From NCBI GenBank assembly GCA_030762935.1, contig CM060884.1:70247696-70311695 (forward strand): 64,000 bases of DNA, given 5' to 3'. This DNA is from Hymenopus coronatus (taxonomy: Eukaryota > Arthropoda > Insecta > Mantodea > Hymenopodidae). A model generated the notes under the pieces. It was not told the origin of the DNA. It saw only the letters and a program-made list of their open reading frames with translations, and made no database searches. The position numbers and the translations under genes are program-made. This document shows, piece by piece, positions 43,188 to 54,258 of the stretch; the stretch's first letter is position 1, and each line of letters opens with the position of its first letter.

Positions 43188-43563
43188 AAATCTGACGTGT
43201 TACAATTACATGACTTTTTCTATATCTCTGTAACAAATCATTGTTAAAAATCTTATTCTTCTATCTACTTCATGTCAATCGAGATAAACATTAGCAGCTT
43301 TTTTTTGTTTGTAGTTTAACGTCCTTTAACCTGGTTGGTCATATCCGGCGATGAATGACCTTGGTGAAATGATGCTCAAATGATCTCGGGGTCCATGGAG
43401 CTTAAAGTTACTCGACATTCACCTTACTGGGTAACTCACCCTAAGCGAGATTCGAACTCACGACCTTTTGAATGTGAGGTAGACACGCTACCACCACACT
43501 ACCCAGGCAGGCATTAGCAGATATTGTTCTTATTACTTGGTCTCTTGTAAGTAGAAGGGACAA
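43188..43563 (+). repeat. R1 repeat, left end, split by an S3 SINE
   Basis: TCTGACGTGTTACAATTACA to CATTAGCAG, then the SINE, then R1 continues to about 43563, where the next copy starts. Confidence 0.78.
43298..43511 (-). mobile_element. SINE family S3 with target-site duplication
   Basis: CATTAGCAG is duplicated at 43289-43297 and 43512-43520. The minus-strand head has GTGGTGGTAGCGTGTCTACC and GAGTTCGAATCTCGC. Confidence 0.84.
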
Positions 43564-44403
43564 GATCTAATATGTTCCATTCACACGATGTCCTCTAGCT
43601 GTTCGGTAAACAAGCATTTGATTCAAAAGATTAATATGTTATCTGCATCATGTTAATCAAGATAAACATAATTACTAGCTCCTTCTAAGTAGAAGGGAAA
43701 TGCACAGGTTGAAGCGATAGTCTCGTCCTTTAAAAGCTGGTCGCTATATGAAACTTTTGAAATTCCAATCACTTTGCTTTCCAGGAGTAAACAAACGAGA
43801 AGAAAAATATCTTCCCATTTGAGAAAAATTTAAGTGGCTAAAATTGAAAACAATAATCCGGAATGACTTGAAAACCGTTAACTCTGCAAAACTGTACATG
43901 ACAAAAACTGCGTGTTTTAATGAGATCTACATTTTGTGTGTAGTAAGTGTTTGTATATCTCTTACGGCTTGCTAGTTATACAAAAGTCGTCCAGAATGAA
44001 GAGGCCTTCAGAGGCTTTTCCCAGAAAATCCAAGATATACTTTTCGTTTGTCATAAAAATATCATAAACAGGGTATTTTAATGAAAATCTTAGGAGACAT
44101 TTTTGAAAACATTAACATTTTTGAAACCTTTTCCATGTAAAGGGAAATTTGGGATGGGGAGATTTTTTTAAAACTTCGTGTCGCATCCTTAGAAGATACC
44201 AAACTTAAATACCAACGATCTTTTCTTTCTTAGCTATGCTGTCCACAGACACACATACACGCGCGTGCGGACCTTTTTCCCAAAAAAATTTTGATCAGGG
44301 TCTCTCAAAACATGTATTTCCGATGAAATATCGGTATCGAATTTTTGGGTGCATTACAATATCTTCTCTATACACTAAGTACATAGTACGTGTAGAGAAA
44401 GTA
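43564..44403 (+). repeat. R1 repeat, complete, mixed type (B left, A right)
   Basis: Left motif TCCTCTAGCTGTTC is B-like, right hairpin CTCTATACACTAAGTACATA is A. Confidence 0.84.
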
Positions 44404-44602
44404 AAAAGTAGATTTTTTTGTGATATTTCATGAAATTTTAGTCATACATGCCCTAAAATTCTTATTGTATAATGTTATTTATGTTAATTATGAAATATTA
44501 CAGATAACTTCACGGGACAGAACCGAGTTAAATTGGAATCGGAGAAATCCAAGAAACCCACGGAGTCAAAATGTTCGAAAGCTTGGTTGCTTAATTATGA
44601 AA

Positions 44603-45359
44603 TGTGATGTGTTACACTCACATGACTTTCTCTAGCTGCTCTACAAAGAAACTTCTTGCAAAAACTTCTTTCTACACAATGCTAATCGAGATAAACATTA
44701 GCAGAATGTTCTTATTACTTAGCTCCTTATAAGTAGAAGGGAACCAAGGGAATGCACTAGGCTGAAGTGATAGTCAGATGCTTTAAAAGCTATCGTTATG
44801 CGATTGTCATTGCAAATGGCTGCTTTGCTTGTCCAGGAGTACAACAACAAAAGAGAAAAGTATAAGTATTCACAATTGAAACCAATAGCAAGGAATATCC
44901 TTGAAAGGGTTACCTCCACAACAACGTAAAGGACATAAATTGTGTGTTTTGACAAGATCTACATTTTTTGTAGGTTTTTGTCTCTCTCTTACGCTTTAGC
45001 AGTTAAGCAAAGTTCGGCAAAATTCATCCAGAATAAAGAGGTCTTCAGAGGCTATTCCCAAAAAATCCAAGATATACATTTCATTTGGAATTTACGAGTT
45101 TTAATACACGGGATTTTAATCAAAATCGTTAGAGCCATTTTAAATTTGGTATTTAACGGTCTTTTCGTTTTTTAACTATACTATCCACAGACACACACAA
45201 ACACACTTATACACACGCGGACCTTTTTCCAAAAAGGCTTTTATTGGATTCAGGGAGACCCAAAACATGTGTTTCCGTTGAAATCTCGGCATCGAATTTT
45301 TGGATGCAATACAATACCTTCTCTATAGGCTATGTACATAATACATGTAGAGAAAGTAA
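44603..45359 (+). repeat. R1 repeat, complete, mixed type (B left, A right)
   Basis: Left end GTGTTACACTCACATGAC with TTTCTCTAGCTGC; right end CTATGTACATAATACATGTA plus GAGAAAGTAAAAA. Confidence 0.85.
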
Positions 45360-45814
45360 AAACTGGCACCGTACGTTTTTCAGTTCTGGTTGTCGACGGT
45401 TGGCAACATTGAGCACAAGATCTCGAATCAGTAAGGTTGCTGCAGCAAAAACGACGCTTTGTATTTGTGTCATAGACCCCCCAAGATATCCCCACTGCTG
45501 CCTGGCAGGTTGCAATTTCTTCAGCAGCTACACACACAGTCTTCCCTTCCATTAGCCTTGCTCAACACGGCGTGCAGCGCTTCATTTACCCATTTCCTTT
45601 GTCAGTAAGTACCTATTTTACTTGTAAACTAATGTGAAACCATTTGTAGGTTTGTTTTAGTATCACGTAAAAATGCATAAATAAATACTGTAAGGCATTG
45701 TCCTTAAATTATACATAAATTACTTATTTGCTCTCTCAAAACAATTTCATACATTGTATACACAATTATCTGTTACTAAGTAAAATACGCATTTCCATAC
45801 ATATATAACTAATT
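45360..45814. other. intergenic, unexplained GC-richer patch
   Basis: 45360-45555 is less AT-rich than its surroundings and is open in more than one minus-strand frame (EGKTVCVAAEEIATCQAAVG). No domain recognised; perhaps a fragment of an old coding element. Confidence 0.3.
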
Positions 45815-46611
45815 ACAGCTCATTCTTCTATCTATTTAATGCAAAAATATTAGCAGAAACGGTCTTATTTCTTAGTTTCCTTATAAGTAGAAGGGAAATA
45901 AGGGAATACACTAAGCTAAACCGACAGCCAAATGTTTTAAAATGTGGTTGCTATGGGATTGAAACCCGTTTCTTTGCGTGACCAAGGTTGACAAGTTCCC
46001 ATATAAGAAAATTAAGTATTTTAAAACTGAAATGAATAACAAGATATCTCGAAAATGGCCAAATTGACCAAAAAATGTATGTGACATACAATGTGTGTTT
46101 TATCGTGATCTACATTTTTTGTGTGGTAAGTTTTTGTCTATCTCTTACAGTTTACTAATTATGCAAAATTCAATAAAAATCATCCAGAATAAAGAAGTAT
46201 TTGGAGGCTAATTCCAGAAAGTTCAAGATATACATTTTATTTGGCATGTAAATATTTTAAATATAAGAGATTTTAATCACAATCGTTTGATCCATGTTTA
46301 AGAAAATAACTGTTTTCGATTTTTTTTTCCATTTAAAGGGTAGTTGGGGGATTTTCTTGAAATGTTACGTTAAATCGTTTTATTTTCTTAGTTTTAATAT
46401 TTGTATTATCAATAATTTTTTTAATTATTAGTGTCCAAATTTAGTATTTTACAGTCTTTTCGTTTTTGAGCTAAGCTGTCCACACACACACACACACACA
46501 TGGACAATTTTCTAGGAATACTTTTTTATTTTTAGGGGGTCTCAGAACATGTATCGAAATATGGGTACCTTCTCTATACACTATGTACTAGTACGTGTAG
46601 AGAAAGTAAAA
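45815..46611 (+). repeat. R1 repeat, nearly complete
   Basis: Left end missing; right hairpin CTATACACTATGTACTAGTA plus CGTGTAGAGAAAGTAAAAA. Confidence 0.84.
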
Positions 46612-46612
46612 A

Positions 46613-46870
46613 CGCATTTTTAGAAAAAGTCCGTGTGTCTGTGTCTGTGGGCAGCATAGCTCAAAAACGAAAAGTCCATAAGTACCAAACTTATTATATA
46701 AGTTCAATATCCTCCAGGATGCGACACGAAGATTTTCAAGAAAATCCCCTCAACCCCAACTCCCCTTTACATGGACAAATTTTCGAAAATTTTAATTTTA
46801 TCAAGTACGGCTCTATGATTTTGATTTAAATACCGTATATTAAAGATATTAACATGACAAAATGTATAGC
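46613..46870 (-). repeat. R1 repeat, inverted body part
   Basis: It starts one base after the hairpin of the preceding copy, lacking its own hairpin, and runs to AAAGATATTAACATGACAAA. Confidence 0.78.
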
Positions 46871-47060
46871 AAGTTATATAAGGCGGTTCTCAAGGAACTG
46901 ACAAAAAACTGCTTGGAGTTCGCGTTTATTAGCTCCCAGTAATTTAGCCTTAATAAAATATGTGATGTGCTGATTTCATATGATCTTTACTCACTATTTC
47001 ATCATTGTCCTATAGACTTTTTGTATAAAAAGGATGCAGTTGGCTAAAGTCATACAGATT

Positions 47061-47935
47061 TTACTTTCTCTACACGTACTATGTACATAGTATATAGAGA
47101 AGGTAGCGAGATTTCACCGCAAATACATGTTTTGGGTTTCATGCTTTCCATTCACATGACTTTCTCTACATATCTGCAACAAATTATTGTTAAAACGCTT
47201 ATGCTTCTATTTACTTCATGCTAAACGAGGAAAAATTAGCAAAAATAGTCTTATTACTGACTTCCTTATAAGTACAAGGGAAATAAGGGAAAACACTAGG
47301 CTAGAGCGATACTTAAAGCTTTTAAAACCTGGTGAAACAATTGAAGTTCGGTTCGCTTTACAGGGCCTGCAGTAAAACAAGAGATTAAACGAAATGTCAC
47401 TTCATTTTTGAGAAAAATTTAAGTAGTTTAAAATTGAAACCAATAAAAAGAAACATCTCAGAAACGGCCAGCTCCACATAATAACGTATATGACAAATTA
47501 TGTATTTTAACGAAATCTACAGCAGTGAGCATTGTGTGTCTCTTACAGTTTAAGCGTTATACAACCATCCAGAGTAAAGAGGTCTTTAAGGCTATTCCCA
47601 GAAAATTTAAAATGTACATTTTTATTTGTTATGTAAATATCTTTAATATACGGCATTTTAATTAAAATGTTAGAGCATTTTTGAGAAAAACAACATTTTC
47701 AAAAAGTTTTGCATGTAAAAGGTAATTTGTGGTGGGGGGATTTTCTTTAAAATCCTTAGGAGCTATGCTGTCCACAGACACATACGTACCTTTTTCTAAA
47801 ACTGTTTTTTCAGACTCGGGTACCTCAAAACGTACATTTCCGATGAAATCTCGACATCGACTTTCTGGGTGGAATATGATACCTTCAATAGCCACTATGT
47901 ACATTGAACATAAGTGCTAGAGAACGTAACAATAT
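47061..47935. repeat. R1 repeat: inverted hairpin fragment plus a + copy
   Basis: 47061-47140 is an inverted right end (TTTCTCTACACGTACTATGT); 47146-47935 is a + copy starting CATTCACATGACTTTCTCTA and ending in a decayed B-like hairpin. Confidence 0.8.
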
Positions 47936-48237
47936 TAATAATAACATTATTAATATATAACATTAAGTTATATATATATAAAATGGTTTGAAAATTATTT
48001 CAATTCACGTTATGAGACACACGCATGAAAAGAATTCTGCCACTCTTCTTGACGGTTTTGAGATTCCTCGGTGTATCTAAAAATATATCTTCACCTCACT
48101 CACTTCTTTGCCATGGCCTCAAAAAAAATTAGCACAGCAAACACAATCATAAACTTCTAAACTGAAATGTGTTATTTCCTTCAACTGCCTAGTCAGGCAC
48201 GTTCAATATACAGATACATTATATGCCATTTTGATTT
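47936..48237. other. intergenic, unclassified
   Basis: AT-rich, nothing recognised. Confidence 0.3.
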
Positions 48238-48625
48238 AATTGTTTTTTCACACAAGCCGTGTGTAGGACAGGAGTTTGATAGGTAGAGTCAGACTGAAAA
48301 ATTCAGTGCCTTGAACCTCGGATCTCCCAGGCTCAGGCCGGTTGCTCTACCACTGAGCTACAGCATTGAATTCCTCAACTGACTCGCATGTTTCCCGGTA
48401 AACCACAAGGTGATCTCAACTTATTTTGAGATGACAACCCCAATGGTGACTTACAATATCGCAAGTATTTGAAGTCCTGGGCTTTGGTTTAGCCAACTAT
48501 TATTGTCAATTAGTATTAATTTCATTGTTTTTTTTTTTTTTCACACAAGCCGTGTGTAGGACAGGAGTTAGATAGGTAAAGTCAGACTGAAAAATTCAAT
48601 GCCATAGCCGGGATTTGAACCACGG
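48238..48625 (-). mobile_element. SINE family S4, one full and one partial minus copy
   Basis: Two copies in tandem (about 48238-48515 and 48528-48625), each starting TTTCACACAAGCCGTGTGTA GG on the plus strand. Confidence 0.75.
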
Positions 48626-48655
48626 TTACGTACCCAATTAAATTGAAGAACATTA

Positions 48656-49503
48656 TTAAAAAATATGTGTTACACTCACATGACTTTCTCTAGCTGCTCT
48701 ATAAACTTCCAACAAAATATGATTCTTCTTTCTACACAATGCTAATTGAAATAGGCTAAAATGACAGTCAAATGTTTTTTAAAGCTGTCGTTATGCAATT
48801 GTCATTGCACATCGCTTCTTTTCTTGACCAGGAGTAGAACAAAAAAAGAAAAACGGTCACTTTCGTCTGAGAAAAGTATAAGTTCTTCACAATTGAAACT
48901 AATAACAAGGAATACCTCGAATATGGTAAGCTCCACGAAGAAAATGTATATGATATAACTTGTGTATTTTAACAAGATCTACATTTTTTGTATTGTAAGT
49001 TTTTGTCTATCTCTTACGGTTTACTAGTTAAGCCAAATTAAGCAAAGTTTATCCAGAATAAACAGGTCTTTAGAAGCCTATCCCAGAAAATTCAAGATAG
49101 AATTCAAATTCATAGAAATGAATTTAATATATGGAAATTAAATTAAAGTCGTTAGAGCCATTTTTAAGAAAAACAAAATTTTCGAAAATTGTTTCCATGT
49201 AAAGGATAGTGAAGGGTGGTGGGCTTTTCTTGAAAACCTTCGTGTCGCATCTTCGGAAGTAACCAAACTTAAATACCAAGTTTGGTATTTAACAGTCTTT
49301 TCGTTTTTTAGCTATACTGTCCAGACAGACAGACAGACACACACACACACACACGCACGAACCTGTTTCTGAAAATCCTTTTTTAGGATTCAGTGGGTCC
49401 TAAAACGTGTATTTCAGGTGAAAACTCGACATCAAATTTTTGGGTGGAATACAATACTTCCCTATCCCTATGTACATTGTGCATACGGGGCTAGAGAAAG
49501 TAA
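48656..49503 (+). repeat. R1 repeat, complete, subfamily B
   Basis: Left ATGTGTTACACTCACATGAC, TTTCTCTAGCTGC; right hairpin CCCTATGTACATTGTGCATA and CGGGGCTAGAGAAAGT. The next copy follows head-to-tail after an A-run. Confidence 0.88.
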
Positions 49504-49507
49504 AAAA

Positions 49508-50372
49508 TCTGTGTTCCATTCACATAACTTTCCCTACATCTCTGCAACAAATTATTGTTAAAAAGCTTATGCTTCTATTTACTTCATACTAATTGAGAAA
49601 AATTAGTAGAAATATTCTTATTACTTGCTTCCTTGTAAGTAGAAGCGAAATAAGGGAGTAACATAAGTTAAAGTGATAGTTAAAAGCTGGTTGCTATATG
49701 ACTGAAGTTCCTTTTTTTGTATGGACGCGAGTTGACAAATTCCAGTATGAGAAAAGTACAAGTTTTTCAAAGCTGAAACCAATAACAAGGAATATCTCAA
49801 AAACGATGAACTCGACGAAAAAAAAATTATATAACATAAATTGTGTGTTTTAATGTGCTCTACATTCTTTGTGTGTTAAGTTTTTGTCCGTCCCTTATGG
49901 TTTAGCAGTTATGCAAAATTCCGTAAAATTCATCCAGAATAAAGTAGTCTTCAGAGGCTATTCCCAGAAAATTCAAGATATACACATTATTTGTCAGGTA
50001 AATATCTTTAATGTACGATGTTTTAATCAAAATCGTTAGAGCCATTTTTAAGAAAATTCAACTTTTCGAAAAACATTCCATGTAAAGGGCAGATGGGAGT
50101 GGGGGTTTTTCTTGGAAATCTTCGTATCCCATCCTTGGAAGAAACCAAACTTAAATACCAGGTTTGGTATTCAACTGTCTTTTCGTTTTTGAGCTATGCT
50201 GTCCACAAACACACACACGCACACACACACGGACCTCTTTGTAAAAATGCTTTTTTTGGATTCAGGGGACTCAAAACATGTATTTCCAGTGAAATCTCGG
50301 TATCAAATTTTTGGGTTCAATACTGTACCTTATCTATACACTATGTACCTAGCACGCGTAGAGAAAGTAAAA
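49508..50372 (+). repeat. R1 repeat, complete, subfamily A, tandem with the previous copy
   Basis: Left TCTGTGTTCCATTCACATAA; right CTATACACTATGTACCTAGC and ACGCGTAGAGAAAGTAAAAA. Confidence 0.88.
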
Positions 50373-50549
50373 AGGGGACGGGAAAATAAAGGGTTAAAGC
50401 AGTGAATGGAACCAACCATTCCGGCCCCGAGACTCGTGTAGAGTTGGTTTCTTATAGTTTAGTTATTTATTGTCCAAATATTGAGTCTTATAATGCATAA
50501 GATTCATGCTACACTGAGCTAGTCACGACCAAGAACCCATCCATAAATA
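50373..50549. other. intergenic, unclassified
   Basis: Short non-R1 spacer. Confidence 0.3.
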
Positions 50550-50753
50550 TCTGATGTGTTCCATGACTTTCTCTACATCTCTGCAACAAATTATTGTTAA
50601 GAAGCTTATGCTTCTATTTACTTCATGCTAATTGAGAAAAATTAGCAGAAATACTCTTATTACTTGCTTCCTTGTAAGTAGGAGCGAAATAAGGGAGTAC
50701 CATAGGCTAAAGTGATAGTCAAAAGTTGGTTGCTATGAGAGTGAAGACACACA

Positions 50754-50787
<34 letters not shown>

Positions 50788-50828
50788 CAGACAGACAGAA
50801 ACACGGACACTTTTCTAAAAATGCTTTT
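50550..50828 (+). repeat. R1 repeat, internally deleted
   Basis: The left end passes directly into the CA tract (50749-50785), then GCTTTTT is joined to an inverted hairpin. Confidence 0.8.
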
Positions 50829-50966
50829 TACTTTCTCTACACGTACTATATACATAGTCTATAGAGGAAATATTGTATTCCACCTAAAAATTCGATATCG
50901 AGATTTCACCGGAAATACATGTTTTAGGATCTCCTAAATACCAAAAAAATATTTTTTACAAAACGG

Positions 50967-51026
<60 letters not shown>

Positions 51027-51745
51027 TTTGGACAGCATAGCTCAAAAACGAAAAGACCGTTGAATACCAAACTTGGTACTTAAGTTTCGTATCTTCCAAG
51101 GATGCGACACGAAGATTTTCAAAAAAATCCCCCACCCCCAACTACCCTTTTTATGGAACTTTTTTCGAAATTTTTGATTTTCTTAAATATGGCTCTAACG
51201 ATTTTGATTAAACTATCGAATATTAAAGATATTTACTTGACAAATAAAAGTTATATCTTGCATTTTCTAGGAATAGCCTCTGAAGACTGCTTTATTCTGG
51301 ATGAATTTTACGGAATTTTGCATAACTACCAAACCGTAACAGATGGACAAAAAATCTTACCACGCAAAAAGTGTAGAGCACGTTAAAACACACACTTTAT
51401 GTTATATATTTTTTTTTTTTTTTCGTGGAGTTGATCTTTTTTTTTAGATATTCCTTGTTTTTGGTTTCAGCTTTGAAAAACTTACTTTTCTCATACAGGA
51501 ATTTGTCAACTTGTGTCCATAGAAACAAAGGAACTTCAGCCACATAGCAACCAGCTTTTGACTATCAATTTAACCTATGGTACTCCCTTATTTCACTTCT
51601 ACTTACAAGGAAGCAAGTAATAAGACTATTTCTGCTAATTTTTTCTCGATTAGCATGAAATAAATAGAAGCATAAGCTTTTTAACAATTATTTGTTGCAG
51701 AGCTGCAGAGAAAGTTATGTGAATGGAACACATCAGATTTTTTTT
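50829..51745 (-). repeat. R1 repeat, complete, subfamily A, inverted, with long (GT)n
   Basis: Hairpin TTTCTCTACACGTACTATAT; (GT)n at 50969-51025; left end GTGAATGGAACACATCAGAT. Confidence 0.87.
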
Positions 51746-51863
51746 TGGATTAAGGGGGTGTCAAAACGTATATTTGCGGTGAAATCACGGTATCGAATTT
51801 TTGGGTGCAATACAATGTCTTCTCTATACACTATGTACATAGTACGTGTAGAGAATGCAAAAA
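51746..51863 (+). repeat. R1 repeat, right-end fragment
   Basis: GTGAAATCACGGTATCGAAT to hairpin CTATACACTATGTACATAGT. Confidence 0.78.
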
Positions 51864-52157
51864 ACTTGTAACTAGCACAGCCTGTGGCCCTATATCAGTC
51901 TCCATTGCACGGTCTATATTATTATCATTAATGATAATCCTAAATGATGCATGTGCATGAGGATATTTAATTTTAATATCTCACATTTTGCCTCAGGGAA
52001 GCTTTAGTCCACTGTTGTGGTAGGGGCAAGTCTTGAAACAAATAAATATCCTTTCTTGGCAACAGTTGTTAAGCCAAATCCTTTACTAATAGTCTTTATA
52101 CCAACTATTGTTTGTTCGCGTTGTCTGGGCTTTCTTCTGTTCTTAGTTACGACTTCT
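51864..52157. other. intergenic, unclassified
   Basis: No gene or repeat recognised. Confidence 0.3.
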
Positions 52158-53055
52158 TACGTTTTTACTTTCTCTAGCCCCGTATGTACAATGTACATAA
52201 GGATAGAGAAGTATTGTATTCCACCCAAAAATTCGATGTCGAGATTTCACCGGAAAACATGTTTTAGGACCGCCTGATTCCAAAAAAAAAAAAATCATTT
52301 TCAGAAACAGGTCTGTCTATGTGTCTGTGGACAGCATAGCTCAAAAACGAAAAGAGGGTTAATACCAAACTCGGTATTTAAGTTTGGTATCTTCCAAGGA
52401 TGCGGCTCGAAGATTTTCAAGAAAATCCCCGCACCCCTAACTACCTTTTAGATGGAAAACTTTTCGAAAATGTTGTTTTTCTTAAAAATGGCTCTAACGA
52501 TTTTCACTAAAACAGTACATATTAAAGCCATTTCTATCGCAAACAAAATCTATATCTTGATTAATCTGGGAATAGCTTCTAAAGACCTGTTTATTTGGGA
52601 TGAACTTTGCTTAATTTGGCATAGCTAATAAACCGCAAGAGATAGACAAAAACTTACATTACAAAAAATGCAGATCTTGTTAAAATACACAAGTTATGTA
52701 ATATACATTTTCTTCGTGGAGCTTACCGTTTTCGAGGTATTCCTTGTAATTAGTTTCAGTTGTGAAGTATTTATACTTTTCTTAGACGGAAGTGTCCGTT
52801 TTTCTTTTGTTCTACTCCTGGCCAAGCAAAGAAATGATTTGCAATGACAATCGCATAACAACAGATTTTAAAACATTTCACTATCACTTTAGCCTATTGC
52901 ATTCCCTTAGTTCTAGTCTACTTATAAGGAACTAAGTAATAAAATTCTGCTAATGTTTATCTCGATTAGCATGGTGTTGAAAGAAGAATTATCTTTCGTA
53001 AGAAGTTTGTAGAGTAGCTAGAGAAAGTCACGTGAGTGTAACACATCAGATTTTT
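52158..53055 (-). repeat. R1 repeat, complete, subfamily B, inverted
   Basis: Hairpin TTTCTCTAGCCCCGTATGTA and CAATGTACATAAGG; left end GTCACGTGAGTGTAACACAT, the B form at both ends. Confidence 0.88.
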
Positions 53056-53621
53056 TTATCTTGTGGACTATTGTCGGTGTCTTGTTGACTTTCACCAACA
53101 GCAACTCTCGTCAAAATGGACACTTCCATTGTTTGCTTTTTCACTAGATATTATCATCATATTTTCACTATCACTTCTGCAAGTTTCTGCATTATCCACC
53201 ACCTCATTATTAGCAGAATCTGAAATAAGTACATTGATGTTTGGACAGAATGTTTACTAGAGGTTAACTTTCCGAGAGTAATTTAACTCTTTCACGCAAT
53301 TCACCAATTACCATGTCCTTTTGATTTGATAATTAGAATGTAAATTTTATTTTCAGAATCGGCTATTTCACTTATAGCGTCGTAAAAACTTGATTCCATG
53401 TCAACTGGATATGTACTCTTATTGCATTCGCTGCACTGGACACTATCGTCTAGCATTTTAATACTGCTTAAGGATACCCATCTGTGAAAAACCTAAAATC
53501 TACAATTTTGCTTGAATTGATTTGAAGATGTAATACAGCAATTGCAGTATTAAAAATATTTTACATTCTAATTTTCAGACTTTTGTTCACAATAATTCCT
53601 GTGATTTTAACATATTTATAG
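53056..53621. other. intergenic, unclassified
   Basis: No gene or repeat recognised. Confidence 0.3.
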
Positions 53622-53715
53622 TTCAAAATCTTCTCGGGCTTCTAGCCAGGTAAAAAATATCTTCTCCAGCTTCTAGCCAGTTTTTACCTGGCTAGAAGCC
53701 CGAGAAGATTTTGAA
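53622..53715. repeat. 94-bp hairpin with perfect 35-bp arms
   Basis: 53622-53656 and 53681-53715 are exact reverse complements (CTTCTCGGGCTTCTAGCCAG within the left arm). The 24-base loop contains a third, partial copy of the arm (TTCTCCAGCTTCTAGCCAG). Confidence 0.92.
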
Positions 53716-54256
53716 TTAATACGTCGCCAGGAAAGCTTCAGTTCTTAATTTATATTTATAGTTGTTTTATTGTCATTTAATTAAATCATTCCGGACGATG
53801 CAATTTCAGTTACAGAAATATAATACTTTGCAGTTATACTGATAAATATAGTATCAGTAAATTGATGAGATGAAATTCTTATCTAACTATTGGTTTAGGA
53901 GAAAAAATTATTTGATTGTCATTTTATTAATTTTTTATTTTTGCTATATGAAGTTTATTATTTAATTACACAAGCACTGGTGATATTAGAAAAAAATCAT
54001 TCATCAATTTTCTTTTGTACTACTTTTGTCCAAGCATAAACATTTTCAAGCTTCTGTTCCGAAAATTGCATCGTGTGGAACGATTTAAAGTTTTGAAAAC
54101 GCTGAAAAATGAATACACGAGAAAATAGATTTTAAGGTTTAACATACAATTTAACGCTGTTTCTTTGTAAGTCTTAGAATTTCATATTCCTGCAGAAATG
54201 TTTAAACCAATAATATCTGTCAACTCTCACGGACTGTTTACAGTAATTCTGAGTAA
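53716..54256. other. intergenic, unclassified
   Basis: Very AT-rich; nothing recognised. Confidence 0.3.
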
Positions 54257-54258
54257 TA

